This document shows positions 1-9,228 of a DNA stretch of 64,000 bases, in pieces. The first letter of the stretch is position 1, and each line of letters opens with the position of its first letter. The notes beneath the pieces are model-generated. The model searched no databases. It saw only the letters and a program-made list of their open reading frames with translations, and had not been told where the DNA came from. The stretch comes from Clostridium homopropionicum DSM 5847 (GTDB lineage Bacteria > Bacillota > Clostridia > Clostridiales > Clostridiaceae), in assembly GCF_001263795.1 (NCBI RefSeq), contig NZ_LHUR01000022.1, positions 124,001 through 188,000 of the forward strand. The letters are read 5' to 3'. Made by a program: the position numbers and the translations under genes.

Positions 1-2851
1 TAACTAAATAGTTTGTAGTAACACCAAAACGAGCAGAAGCTACTTGTTTTATAGCACTTCTCTTACTGTCACCGTTACTATCAACTCCAAATCTTACCTT
101 GTCCTCTCCACCTTCTCCTGAGTTACTCTTTCCCCCAAGGCGGTTCATTGCAATTGCAATAGTTTCGTGAGCTTCTCTACTAATAGATCCTAATGACATA
201 GCTCCAGTACAGAATCTCTTAACAATTTCACTTACTGGTTCTACTTCTTCTAGTGGAATGCTATTGCCCTTCTTAAATTTAAATAATCCTCTTATAGTAC
301 ATAGATTTGTACCTTGATTATTAATGTGCTTTGCGTAATCCTTATATACTTCATAATTATTTGTTCTAGTAGCTAATTGTAGCTTGTATATAGTTTCTGG
401 ATTAAATAAATGGATTTCTCCATCCTTTCTCCAAGCGTATAAGCCTCCTACTTCTAGCTCATTTTGAGGCTTTCGAAGTATATTGTAAGCCTTTTTATGT
501 CTTGCTAATACTTCCTCAGCAATAACTTCTTCACCAACTCCGCCTATTCTAGAAGTTGTTCCCTCAAAATATTTGTCAATGAACTCTTCACTTAATCCAA
601 GAGCTTCAAATATTTGCGCTCCATGGTAACTTTGAACAGTACAAATGCCCATCTTTGAAAGTATCTTTAATAGACCCTTACAAATAGCATTAATATAGTT
701 CTCTACTGCCTTTTCTTTGCTTTGTGCTTCTATTCCACCTTCATCAAACATATTCTCAACAGTATCAATTGCCAAATATGGATTCAAAGCAGTTGCTCCA
801 TATCCAATAAGAAGAGCACAGTGTGTTGTTTCTCTTGCTTCTCCTGTTTCAACAATTAAAGATACCTTTGTTCTTGTCTTTTGTTTGATTAAATGATGGT
901 GAACTGCTGAAAGTGCTAATAAGCTTGGTATAGCTGCTTCATAGCTGTCAACCTTCTTATCACTTAAAATTAATATATTATATCCTTCTTCAATACGTTT
1001 TGAAGCTCTTTCGCATATTAAATTCAATGCTTCCTTAAAGCCTTCAATTCCATTATCAGCTTTAAAAGTTATAGGTATAATGGTTGACTTAAATTCCTTT
1101 GTTTGTATTGCTTTAATCTTATTTATTTCATTGTTTGATAAAACAGGTCTTTCAATTTCTATAAAAGGCTGATCAGTCTCTTCTTTATTTAATATATTTT
1201 CTTGCGCACCTATAAAATTCATAAGAGACATAACTACGCCTTCTCTTATTGGATCTATAGGTGGATTTGTAACCTGTGCAAATAGCTGTCTAAAATATGC
1301 AAATAAAAGCTGAGATCTATTTGAAAGTACAGCTAAAGGAGTATCATTTCCCATGGATCCCAAAGGTTCTTTTCCATTTTCAGCCATATATTTTAGGATA
1401 ACATCTAAATCTTCTAAAGTATATCCAAAAGCTTGTTGTTTTTCTTTTATATCTTCTTGATTTGAAACTGTACCATTATCTACACTTTGGAAATCGTCAA
1501 GAGTAAGTTTCTTTCTGTCTAATATTTCTTTATAAGGCTTCTCTTGTGAAAGCATTTTAGTAATTTCATCGCTATAGAAGATTTTGCCAACACTTGGGTC
1601 AACTAATAGCATTTTTCCAGGCTCTAATCTTCCTTTTTTAGCTATTTCTTCTGGAGTAAATTGAAGTACTCCTAGCTCAGATGCCATAACCATGAATCCA
1701 TTTTTTGTTATAACATATTTTGCAGGTCTTAATCCGTTTCTATCAAGAGTTGCTCCTATTTTTTCTCCGTCTGTAAAGAATACTGCAGCTGGTCCATCCC
1801 AAGGCTCAACTAAAGAAGCGTGATATTCATAAAAAGCTCTTTCTTCTTCAAACATAAATTGATTATTCTTCCAAGCTTCTGGAATTAACATTCTCATTGC
1901 ATGTACGTTACTTCTTCCATCTAAAGTAAGAAGTTCGAAAACATTATCTAAAGAGGAAGAGTCACTTCCACTGTAGTTTACTATTGGGAATAATTTAGAA
2001 ATATCTTCTCCAAAGGAGTCTGATTGTAAAACTCCTTCTCTAGCATTCATCCAATTTCTATTTCCTCTAATAGTGTTTATTTCTCCATTGTGTGCTAAAT
2101 ATCTGAAAGGTTGTGCTAAGTCCCAAGTAGGAAATGTATTTGTACTAAATCTTTGGTGAACTAATGCCAAAGCACTTTTAAAGTTTATATCTTTTAAATC
2201 AAGATAAAATCCATCTATTTGGTCAGCAAGAAGCAAGCCTTTATATACTATTGTCCTGCTTGAAAGGCTGCAAATATAGAAGTATTCAGTATTTCTTTTT
2301 ACTAGCTTTTTAACTTCATTTTCAGTTCTTTTTCTAATTACGTATAATTTTCTTTCGAATTCGTCTACGCTTGTACAACATTTTTCAATAAACAATTGTC
2401 TTATAATAGGTTCTGTACCTTTTGCTGTTTCGCCTATTCCCCTATTATCTGTTGGAACATCTCTCCAACCTAATACCTTTTGCCCCTCTTCTTCAACTAT
2501 TCTTTCAAAAATTCCTTCACATTGAAATCTTAAAGCTGGTTCTTTAGGTAAAAATGTCATACCTACAGCATAATTGCCCTTCTTAGGTAATTCCATTCCT
2601 AAATTATCACAGCTTATTTTGAAAAATTCATCTGGTATTTGAAACATTATACCTGCTCCATCTCCAGTTAAAGGATCTGATCCTACTGCCCCTCTATGAG
2701 TTAGATTAACTAATACCTGAATAGCTTTACTTACTAATGCGTGAGTCTTTTCCCCATTTATATTAACTACAAAGCCAACACCGCAATTATCCTTTTCAAA
2801 CTGCGGATCGTATAGGCCTTGCTTTTCAGGCATGCCTGTTCTACATTCCAT
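1..2851 (-). CDS. gltB: Glutamate synthase (GOGAT), large subunit, 3' end cut by window edge
   Basis: The reading frame runs from an ATG at 2851 to the window edge without a stop (about 950 codons), so the C-terminal part lies outside. The enzyme makes two glutamates from glutamine and 2-oxoglutarate in ammonia assimilation. The N-terminus has the class II glutamine amidotransferase pattern DNCGVGF; Cys23 would be the nucleophile exposed by removal of a 22-residue propeptide. Farther on, SYHGAQIFEALGL and a region starting GAMSLGSISREAHE match the central and FMN-binding synthase domains. A G-rich ribosome binding site (GGGGGG) precedes the start. gltD would be expected beyond the edge, but this is not seen. 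Confidence 0.96.
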   Translation of the reverse strand, partial: MECRTGMPEKQGLYDPQFEKDNCGVGFVVNINGEKTHALVSKAIQVLVNLTHRGAVGSDPLTGDGAGIMFQIPDEFFKISCDNLGMELPKKGNYAVGMTFLPKEPALRFQCEGIFERIVEEEGQKVLGWRDVPTDNRGIGETAKGTEPIIRQLFIEKCCTSVDEFERKLYVIRKRTENEVKKLVKRNTEYFYICSLSSRTIVYKGLLLADQIDGFYLDLKDINFKSALALVHQRFSTNTFPTWDLAQPFRYLAHNGEINTIRGNRNWMNAREGVLQSDSFGEDISKLFPIVNYSGSDSSSLDNVFELLTLDGRSNVHAMRMLIPEAWKNNQFMFEEERAFYEYHASLVEPWDGPAAVFFTDGEKIGATLDRNGLRPAKYVITKNGFMVMASELGVLQFTPEEIAKKGRLEPGKMLLVDPSVGKIFYSDEITKMLSQEKPYKEILDRKKLTLDDFQSVDNGTVSNQEDIKEKQQAFGYTLEDLDVILKYMAENGKEPLGSMGNDTPLAVLSNRSQLLFAYFRQLFAQVTNPPIDPIREGVVMSLMNFIGAQENILNKEETDQPFIEIERPVLSNNEINKIKAIQTKEFKSTIIPITFKADNGIEGFKEALNLICERASKRIEEGYNILILSDKKVDSYEAAIPSLLALSAVHHHLIKQKTRTKVSLIVETGEARETTHCALLIGYGATALNPYLAIDTVENMFDEGGIEAQSKEKAVENYINAICKGLLKILSKMGICTVQSYHGAQIFEALGLSEEFIDKYFEGTTSRIGGVGEEVIAEEVLARHKKAYNILRKPQNELEVGGLYAWRKDGEIHLFNPETIYKLQLATRTNNYEVYKDYAKHINNQGTNLCTIRGLFKFKKGNSIPLEEVEPVSEIVKRFCTGAMSLGSISREAHETIAIAMNRLGGKSNSGEGGEDKVRFGVDSNGDSKRSAIKQVASARFGVTTNYLV

Positions 2852-2904
2852 ATTTGTCCCCCCAATTTCATTGAAATAAAACTTACTAAGCGATTTTGGT
2901 TTTA

Positions 2905-2933
2905 ATTATAAAGGTTATTATGCAATTTTTCAA
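2905..2933 (-). promoter_or_regulatory. Sigma-A promoter of gltB
   Basis: On the minus strand TTGAAA (-35) and TATAAT (-10) are separated by exactly 17 bases, about 55 bases upstream of the gltB start. The ~290 bp gap between gltB and the next gene otherwise holds only AT-rich sequence and the spore gene terminator. Confidence 0.6.
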
Positions 2934-3080
2934 TATTAAAGTTTCATTTTTTGACTATTTTTTTGATTAATTTTTATTATTTCGTTTACATTATTAATAA
3001 AAAATAATCAAATTGTCATTTTTTTTATTAATAAGTTAAAGCTAGTATTCTACCATTATCATTTTATTCCAATAATAGTA

Positions 3081-3112
3081 AAGAGATTTAATCCCTTATA
3101 ATTAAATCTCTT
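3081..3112 (-). terminator. Terminator of the first sspH-type gene
   Basis: Perfect 12 bp inverted repeat (AAGAGATTTAAT and its complement) with an 8-base loop, just past the stop of the minus-strand spore gene, followed by a T-rich tract. Confidence 0.7.
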
Positions 3113-3142
3113 CTAAAATTCTTTGTTAAAATTATCACTGAA

Positions 3143-3346
3143 TTATTGATTTATCTTTCCCACCACTTCTTTAGTATTAACTAAATCTTTAACGTATACT
3201 CCCATTACTTCTCTAGTTGTTAAGCTCCTAATCTGAGCTGTTTCTGAATTATTGTCAATCTCTTCAATCCATATTGGAAGACCTTTATATAATACCTTAA
3301 TTTTATTTGAGCTTGTAATAATTTCGTGCGCTTCATGTAAATCCAT
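3143..3346 (-). CDS. sspH: Small acid-soluble spore protein, H type
   Basis: This 67-residue protein matches the SspH family in length and pattern: an N-terminal helix rich in Glu/Ala, then a short beta-rich part (VLYKGLPIWIEEID...ETAQIR) like Bacillus SspH. SspH proteins are made in the forespore and packed into the spore core. An AAAGGAGGAATAATT ribosome binding site supports the ATG at 3346. The gene stands alone, divergent from the LysM gene, with its own terminator. A second family member lies at 22140-22316. I did not find a convincing forespore sigma promoter by eye. Confidence 0.85.
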   Translation of the reverse strand: MDLHEAHEIITSSNKIKVLYKGLPIWIEEIDNNSETAQIRSLTTREVMGVYVKDLVNTKEVVGKINQ

Positions 3347-3507
3347 AATTATTCCTCCTTTATAGTTTATATATGTTTATATGCTCTGCGTAAATTAATT
3401 AAAGTATGTAAATGAACTAAAAATATATTATCAATATGTTTAAAAGTCTTTTATCTGGCAATAATCTGAATAAAACACATATAAATGAAAGGAGAACTAC
3501 ATTAAAT

Positions 3508-4140
3508 ATGAAATCAAAAATTAAAAAGGCCCTAATAATTCTTTCCTCTGCAATTGTATTATTCTTTGGAGTGTTTTTCATGACTAGAAGCTTAAACAAT
3601 CTTGTACAAAGCTCAAATAAATCAGATATAACTGACGTCAATGAAACTTCTTCCAAGGAAAATTCAAATGCAGAAGATAAGGTCCAAGTTTCAAAGGATA
3701 ATAACACTACAAAAAGTACCAATGATGAACCTGCTGCTCAATCATCTAATAACTCTACTGCTGAAAAGTATACAGATTATGTAGTACAGAAGGGAGATAC
3801 TTTATATAGTATAGCTAGAAAGACAATTCCATGGAAAAGCCAAGAAGAAGCAGTTAAATTAATAGAAACTATGAATAATATAAAAGATAGAGAAGTAATA
3901 GTATCTGGACTACGTTTAATGGTACCAGTAAACACCATTGATACAACAAATTGCATAAAGTACACAGTTCAACCTGGTGAAACTCTCTATAATATAGCTG
4001 AAGAATATCTTCCAACAATAGACACAAATGAAGCAGTTCAGGTAATAATGCAAAAAAATAATCTTTCTAACCCTAATCTTTTAAGTGTAGGTCTTGAGAT
4101 CTACATTCCTGAAGGAGAAGCAGAACCAGACGCAGAATAA
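3508..4140 (+). CDS. Membrane-anchored protein with two LysM domains
   Basis: The product (210 residues from this start) has a short basic N-terminus, one membrane segment (about residues 8-28) that may be an uncleaved anchor or a signal sequence, and a long Ser/Asn/Lys/Asp-rich linker. Two LysM repeats follow, each beginning with YxVQKGDTLY- or YTVQPGETLY-type sequence (about residues 90-140 and 150-200). LysM modules bind peptidoglycan glycan chains, so the protein probably sits at the wall side of the membrane. The upstream-extended frame from 3436 is possible, but AAAGGAG lies just before the ATG at 3508, and the signal-like segment then starts correctly. There is no catalytic domain. Confidence 0.8.
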   Translation: MKSKIKKALIILSSAIVLFFGVFFMTRSLNNLVQSSNKSDITDVNETSSKENSNAEDKVQVSKDNNTTKSTNDEPAAQSSNNSTAEKYTDYVVQKGDTLYSIARKTIPWKSQEEAVKLIETMNNIKDREVIVSGLRLMVPVNTIDTTNCIKYTVQPGETLYNIAEEYLPTIDTNEAVQVIMQKNNLSNPNLLSVGLEIYIPEGEAEPDAE

Positions 4141-4145
4141 TAATC

Positions 4146-4184
4146 AAAAAGAACAAGCACCATCTAATGCTGCTTGTTCTTTTT
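4146..4184. terminator. Bidirectional terminator between LysM gene and glgP
   Basis: A 14 bp perfect inverted repeat (AAAAAGAACAAGCA / TGCTTGTTCTTTTT) with an 11-base loop lies between two convergent genes. T-runs are present on both strands. Confidence 0.85.
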
Positions 4185-4185
4185 G

Positions 4186-6621
4186 TTATATGATATTAAC
4201 TTTTCTAGTGTTCCATATTTCTTTAGAATAATTTTCAATAGTTTTATCACTAGAGAATCTTCCAGAATGCGCAATATTAATTACACTCATTTCCTTCCAT
4301 TTGTTGTAATTTTTATATAGAGCCTCAGCTTTTTCTTGAGCATTAACGTAAAAATGAAAGTCTTTAAATATAAAATATTCATCGTTCTTATCTATTAAGT
4401 GCTTATATATGTTTATAAATTCACAATTAGGCACTTGAAAATATCCATTAATTAAGCTATTTACTATTTTATTGATTATTGGATCTCTATTAAATATCTC
4501 TTTTGAGTTATATCCACCATATCTTTCGTAGTTCATTACTTCATCAGCATTCAAACCAAAAATTATTATATTTTCTTCTCCAACGGCCTCTCTTATCTCA
4601 ACATTTGCTCCATCCAGAGTAGCAAGGGTAATTGCCCCATTCATCATAAATTTCATATTACCGGTTCCAGAAGCTTCTTTTGAGGCAGTTGAGATTTGCT
4701 CACTTATATCTGCACAAGGGATAATTTTCTCTGCTAGAGAAACTCCATAGTTTTCTAAAAATAATACTTTTATTTTATCTTTAATACTTCTATCATTATT
4801 TATTTTATACTGCACCGTGGTTATTAGTTTTATAATCTCCTTAGCCAAAAGATAACTTGGGGAAGCTTTTGCAGCAAAAAAGAAGGTTCTGGGAACTATA
4901 TCCAAATTAGGATTCTCTTTAAGCTTAAAATATAAATTAATAATATTAAATAGATTTAAAATCTGCCTTTTATACTCATGAAGCCTTTTAACTTGAACAT
5001 CAAATATGGAATATGGATTGATTTCCACTCCATATCTATCCTTTATTTCTTTTGAGAATTCTATTTTATTTTTTTTCTTTATTTCCGCTGCTCTATCTTG
5101 AAAAGCTGCATCTCTAGAATATTTTTTTAGATTAATAAGCTCCTCTGGTTTTTTAATCCATTCTGTTCCTATAGTACTGCATATAAGCTTTGATAAGCTT
5201 GGATTTGCTTCCAGCAACCATCTTCTATGAGTAATTCCATTTGTTTTATTATTAAATTTTTCTGGATAAAGCTCGTAAAAATCTTTTAATTCTCTTTTTT
5301 TTAAAATTTCTGTATGAAGTCTTGCTACTCCATTAACCGAGTATCCCCCTACTATTGCTAGATTAGCCATCTTTATATGATTTTCATTTATTATAGACAT
5401 TTTATTGATTTTACCTTGTTCCATTTTATATTTTACTTTTAAATCCTCTACAAATCTTCTGTTAATTTCCTGCACTATCATATATATTCTAGGCAATATC
5501 CCCTTAAACATGTCCACCTGCCATTTTTCCATAGCTTCTGCCATAATAGTATGATTTGTATAGGAAATTGTTTTATTAGTAATTTCAAACGCTTTATCCC
5601 ATTCTAAGCCTTCTTCATCAATAAGTATTCTCATAAGCTCTGGTACTGCTAGAGAAGGATGAGTATCATTAATATGAATAGCTACATATTTATATAAATC
5701 ATTAATATGATTTTTTTTACTTTTATAACTTCTTATTATACTTTGAACACCTGCACTAACGAAAAAATATTGCTGCTTAAGCCTTAATAGTTTTCCTTCT
5801 ATTTTAGAATCATCTGGATATAAAACCTGTGATATGGACTCAACAGATGCTTTGTCTTCTAAGGCTTTAAAATATTCTCCCCTACTTATTAAGTTTAAAT
5901 TAACTGCTTCTTCCTCTTCTAAAGCTTCTGCGCTCCAAAGCCTTAAGGTGTTCACAGTTTTATTGTCATAACCTATTATAGGAATATCATAAGGCACCGC
6001 TTTTATTCCTTGATAATTCTCATAGGTAAACTTCAAATAACCATTTTCATAATTTTCAATTACTCTTCCTCCAAGTTTTACAACTACAGCCTTATTATCC
6101 TTTCTCACTTCCCAAGGATTAGGTTCTTTTAGCCAATTATCAGGAATTTCTATCTGATATCCATTGACTATCTTTTGCTCAAAAAGGCCATACTTATATC
6201 TTATTCCACAACCATGACCAGGAATTCCAAGTGAAGCCATGGAATCTAGAAAACAGGCTGCTAATCTACCAAGACCTCCATTGCCAAGACCTGCATCTAA
6301 CTCTTGTTCTTCAATTTCTTCTAACTTTATTCCTAATTCTTTTAAGGCTACCCTGCATTCCTCTTCAATACCTAAATTATAAAGATTGCTTTTTAAAAGA
6401 CGACCTATGAGAAACTCCATAGAAAAATAGTAAACCTGTTTTTCATTATTTGCTTTGTACTGGCTATTTGTCTTACTCCAATTTATTGAAGAATAATCTC
6501 TAATTAAGTCCGCTAAAGCTTCATATTTCTGGAGACTAGAAGCTTCTTCTATATTTTTTCCAAACATACTTTTAACTTTTCCTGCAAAATCCTTTTTTAT
6601 AGTGTCTTTATTAGCAATCAT
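4186..6621 (-). CDS. glgP: Glycogen phosphorylase
   Basis: An 811-residue GT35 enzyme that releases glucose 1-phosphate from glycogen using inorganic phosphate. Hallmarks are GLGNGGLGRLAACFLDS in the N-terminal half, the substrate-site stretch NDTHPS, and the pyridoxal-phosphate motif EASGTGNMKF, in which Lys657 should carry the cofactor. Length is normal for bacterial phosphorylases. It follows glgA by 20 bp on the same strand and is presumably cotranscribed, so synthesis and breakdown genes are paired. glgC, glgD and glgB are not in the window. Confidence 0.97.
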   Translation of the reverse strand: MIANKDTIKKDFAGKVKSMFGKNIEEASSLQKYEALADLIRDYSSINWSKTNSQYKANNEKQVYYFSMEFLIGRLLKSNLYNLGIEEECRVALKELGIKLEEIEEQELDAGLGNGGLGRLAACFLDSMASLGIPGHGCGIRYKYGLFEQKIVNGYQIEIPDNWLKEPNPWEVRKDNKAVVVKLGGRVIENYENGYLKFTYENYQGIKAVPYDIPIIGYDNKTVNTLRLWSAEALEEEEAVNLNLISRGEYFKALEDKASVESISQVLYPDDSKIEGKLLRLKQQYFFVSAGVQSIIRSYKSKKNHINDLYKYVAIHINDTHPSLAVPELMRILIDEEGLEWDKAFEITNKTISYTNHTIMAEAMEKWQVDMFKGILPRIYMIVQEINRRFVEDLKVKYKMEQGKINKMSIINENHIKMANLAIVGGYSVNGVARLHTEILKKRELKDFYELYPEKFNNKTNGITHRRWLLEANPSLSKLICSTIGTEWIKKPEELINLKKYSRDAAFQDRAAEIKKKNKIEFSKEIKDRYGVEINPYSIFDVQVKRLHEYKRQILNLFNIINLYFKLKENPNLDIVPRTFFFAAKASPSYLLAKEIIKLITTVQYKINNDRSIKDKIKVLFLENYGVSLAEKIIPCADISEQISTASKEASGTGNMKFMMNGAITLATLDGANVEIREAVGEENIIIFGLNADEVMNYERYGGYNSKEIFNRDPIINKIVNSLINGYFQVPNCEFINIYKHLIDKNDEYFIFKDFHFYVNAQEKAEALYKNYNKWKEMSVINIAHSGRFSSDKTIENYSKEIWNTRKVNII

Positions 6622-6641
6622 TAATACACCTCTACAAATGA

Positions 6642-8072
6642 TTATATTATATTGTTATACATATTTAGGTATTCTTGTGCAGATTTATTCCAACTATAAT
6701 CTCCTTTTATTGCTCTCTCAACTAATTCACTCCAAACTTCTTTTTGGTAGTAGCATTTTATAACCCTTCTTATGGTATACAGCATATCCTTAGAATTAAA
6801 ATTCTTAAAACTAAATCCATTGCCATCTCCAGTATGTTCATTATATGAAAAAACTGTATCATTCAGCCCCCCAGTTTCTCTAACAATTGGGATACTTCCA
6901 TACCTTAGAGCAATAAGCTGACCTATGCCGCAGGGTTCGAATTTAGAGGGCATCAAAAATATATCCGATGCTGAATATATCTGCTGTGCTAGAATTCCGT
7001 CAAAATAGAGATTAGCTGAAAGCTTCTTGGAATTATTAGTTTCATAATATCTAAACATATCTTCATATTTCTTGTTACCAGTACCTAAAACTATTAGCTG
7101 AATATCTTCTTTTAAGATTTCATCTATAACCTCTTCAATTAACTCTAAACCTTTCTGTTCCTCCAATCTTGTAACCATTCCTACAACCGGTATATCTATA
7201 TTAATAGGAAGTCCCAGCTTCTTTTGAAGTTGTTCTTTATTTAACTTCTTTAATTGGAAGCTATTTTCATCATAATTATAAAATATACTTTTATCCTTTC
7301 TAGGATCATTCAATTCTGTATCTAGGCCATTTACTATTCCATACAAATCTTTACTTCTGCTGTACAAAAGTCCATGAAGTCCCTCCCCATAGTCCTCAGT
7401 TTTTATTTCTTCTGCATAAGTTATGCTCACAGTATTAATTGCATCAGCAAACATTATTCCACCTTTAAGAAAGGATATTCTATCATAGAATTTTAACCTA
7501 TCCTCACTAAAATATTCTTCTCTCAAATTTAACATTTCATGAAGCATTTCTTTTTCAAAAACACCTTGGTATTTTAAATTGTGAATTGTTAGTATAGTTT
7601 TTATTTTGCTATGTAAAGAGCTTTCACTATAATGCTCCTTAAGTAAAGGGATTGCAATAGCTGTATGCCAATCATTACAGTGTAATACATCAGGTGAAAA
7701 ACCTTCCATATAATTTATTGCTTCCAGTACAGCCTTTGAGAAAAAAGAAAATTTTTCTCCATCGTCCAAATCCCCATAAGGTTTTGCTCTTTTGAAATAA
7801 TACTCATTATCTATAAAATAAAAACTTATGCCCTCTTCCTCTAACTTAAATAATCCACAATATTGATTTCTCCACCCCAGCTGAATATTAAACTCAGCTA
7901 TTTTTATCATCTTTTCTAAATATTTTAGTGGTATCTCGCTATACTTTGGTAATATTACTCTCACATCTAGTCCTAACTTACTAAGTGCCTTTGGAAGAGC
8001 ATAGGCAACATCACCAAGCCCTCCTGTTTTAATGAACGGATATGCTTCTGATACAGCATATAGTATTTTCAT
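6642..8072 (-). CDS. glgA: Glycogen synthase (ADP-glucose)
   Basis: A 476-residue GT5 glycosyltransferase that extends alpha-1,4-glucan from ADP-glucose. The N-terminal KTGGLGDVAYALPKAL motif holds the Lys that contacts the nucleotide sugar. HNLKYQG and the C-terminal SKFEPCGIGQLIALRYGSIPIV segment with its catalytic Glu are typical. The start at 8072 gives the usual N-terminus MKILYAVSEAYPF. It is the first gene of a two-gene unit with glgP. Confidence 0.97.
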   Translation of the reverse strand: MKILYAVSEAYPFIKTGGLGDVAYALPKALSKLGLDVRVILPKYSEIPLKYLEKMIKIAEFNIQLGWRNQYCGLFKLEEEGISFYFIDNEYYFKRAKPYGDLDDGEKFSFFSKAVLEAINYMEGFSPDVLHCNDWHTAIAIPLLKEHYSESSLHSKIKTILTIHNLKYQGVFEKEMLHEMLNLREEYFSEDRLKFYDRISFLKGGIMFADAINTVSITYAEEIKTEDYGEGLHGLLYSRSKDLYGIVNGLDTELNDPRKDKSIFYNYDENSFQLKKLNKEQLQKKLGLPINIDIPVVGMVTRLEEQKGLELIEEVIDEILKEDIQLIVLGTGNKKYEDMFRYYETNNSKKLSANLYFDGILAQQIYSASDIFLMPSKFEPCGIGQLIALRYGSIPIVRETGGLNDTVFSYNEHTGDGNGFSFKNFNSKDMLYTIRRVIKCYYQKEVWSELVERAIKGDYSWNKSAQEYLNMYNNII

Positions 8073-8170
8073 ATTTCATCCCATCCTTACATTAAGATAT
8101 ATATGTATATTCTACACATTACATTTTTTACCTTTTTAATTTTATGAAAGAATTTTGGATAAAATGTATA

Positions 8171-8198
8171 AAAAAGCAATACAAATAAATTGTATTGC
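8171..8198 (-). terminator. Terminator of yhaM
   Basis: On the minus strand GCAATACAA, a 5-base loop and TTGTATTGC are followed by TTTTTT, one base past the yhaM stop. It ends the yhaM unit and separates it from glgA. Confidence 0.85.
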
Positions 8199-8199
8199 C

Positions 8200-9162
8200 C
8201 TAAAATTGAATATTCGATCTATATATTTTTCTCTTTTCAAGTGACCATATAGGGTTAGAGAATTCCCCCCTATTAGCTTCATTAGTTGCCTTATGCATAT
8301 CATATAAACTAGCATCCATTATGTCTAGGTAATGAAGCATCTGAGCTTCTGGAATCATAGGCTTTTTAGGACTTCCAAATTCTGCTTCATAATGATGGGA
8401 TAGAATCATATGCTGTAATAGCATTGTTATCTCCTTATCAGCTCCTACCTTTTGTGCCGCAATTTCAACATTTTTAACCCCTTGAATGATATGTCCTAAA
8501 AGCTGTCCTTCTATAGTATAGTCACTTACAATGCCAAGCTCACTTGAATCCATTTCATCAATCTTTGCTAGATCGTGTAGTATTACCCCTGCATATAATA
8601 GATCAGTATTTATAAATGCATAGATTTCACAAAGTTTTTCTCCAGCCTTCAGCATTGTTGTAGTGTGGTATAAAAGCCCGGATCTTACTGCATGATGGTT
8701 CTTTTTTGCAGCTGGGAAATACAATATCTTGTCTTCATAGCTATCGATTATATTTTCTACAATGGCTCTTATATCCCTGTTGTTTATTTTCGAAATATAA
8801 TCATATATTTGCTCCAACATATATTCTGGTTCGTAAGGTGCAGATGGCACAAAGTCAGATATCTTAACCTGATCCTTTTCATCAGTAAGCCTTATTTTAT
8901 CAATTTTAAATTGCATGTTATTTTGCCATACAGTAACACTACCTCTTACTTTTATCAGCACATTAGGTTTATATATTTCTTCATCACCTTCATTATAGTT
9001 CCAGTACTTTGCATTTATCTCTCCAGTACTATCACCCATGGTAAAGTCTAAGTACTTTTTACTATTAGTAGCAGTTCTGCATTCTGCTGATTTAATGATA
9101 AAAAATCCATCAACCTTATCATTTACGTGAAACTTATCAATAGTTTTCATTAATATGTCCAA
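8200..9162 (-). CDS. yhaM: 3'-5' exoribonuclease YhaM family
   Basis: The product has an N-terminal OB-fold nucleic-acid domain (about residues 10-110) and a C-terminal HD phosphohydrolase domain. The metal site includes HH and GLLYHT before the AGVILHDLAKID motif. The combination is specific to YhaM, a Mn-dependent 3'-5' exoribonuclease of Firmicutes. I choose a TTG start at 9162 because GAGGGGG lies 7 bases before it. An ATG at 9150 is the alternative, and an ATG at 9201 lacks a ribosome binding site. It lies 66 bp downstream of addA on the same strand and may share its transcript. Confidence 0.9.
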   Translation of the reverse strand: MDILMKTIDKFHVNDKVDGFFIIKSAECRTATNSKKYLDFTMGDSTGEINAKYWNYNEGDEEIYKPNVLIKVRGSVTVWQNNMQFKIDKIRLTDEKDQVKISDFVPSAPYEPEYMLEQIYDYISKINNRDIRAIVENIIDSYEDKILYFPAAKKNHHAVRSGLLYHTTTMLKAGEKLCEIYAFINTDLLYAGVILHDLAKIDEMDSSELGIVSDYTIEGQLLGHIIQGVKNVEIAAQKVGADKEITMLLQHMILSHHYEAEFGSPKKPMIPEAQMLHYLDIMDASLYDMHKATNEANRGEFSNPIWSLEKRKIYRSNIQF

Positions 9163-9228
9163 ATTTATCCCCCTCTTTCTAGGTAGGCTGGAAGCTTTCA
9201 AAATTCCATTTAGTTTTTTTATTTTCGC

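Noticed and set aside
3143-3346. Forespore (sigma-G) promoter for the sspH gene
   Set aside because: AT-rich upstream sequence gave only partial matches to the -35 and -10 elements, not enough to call.
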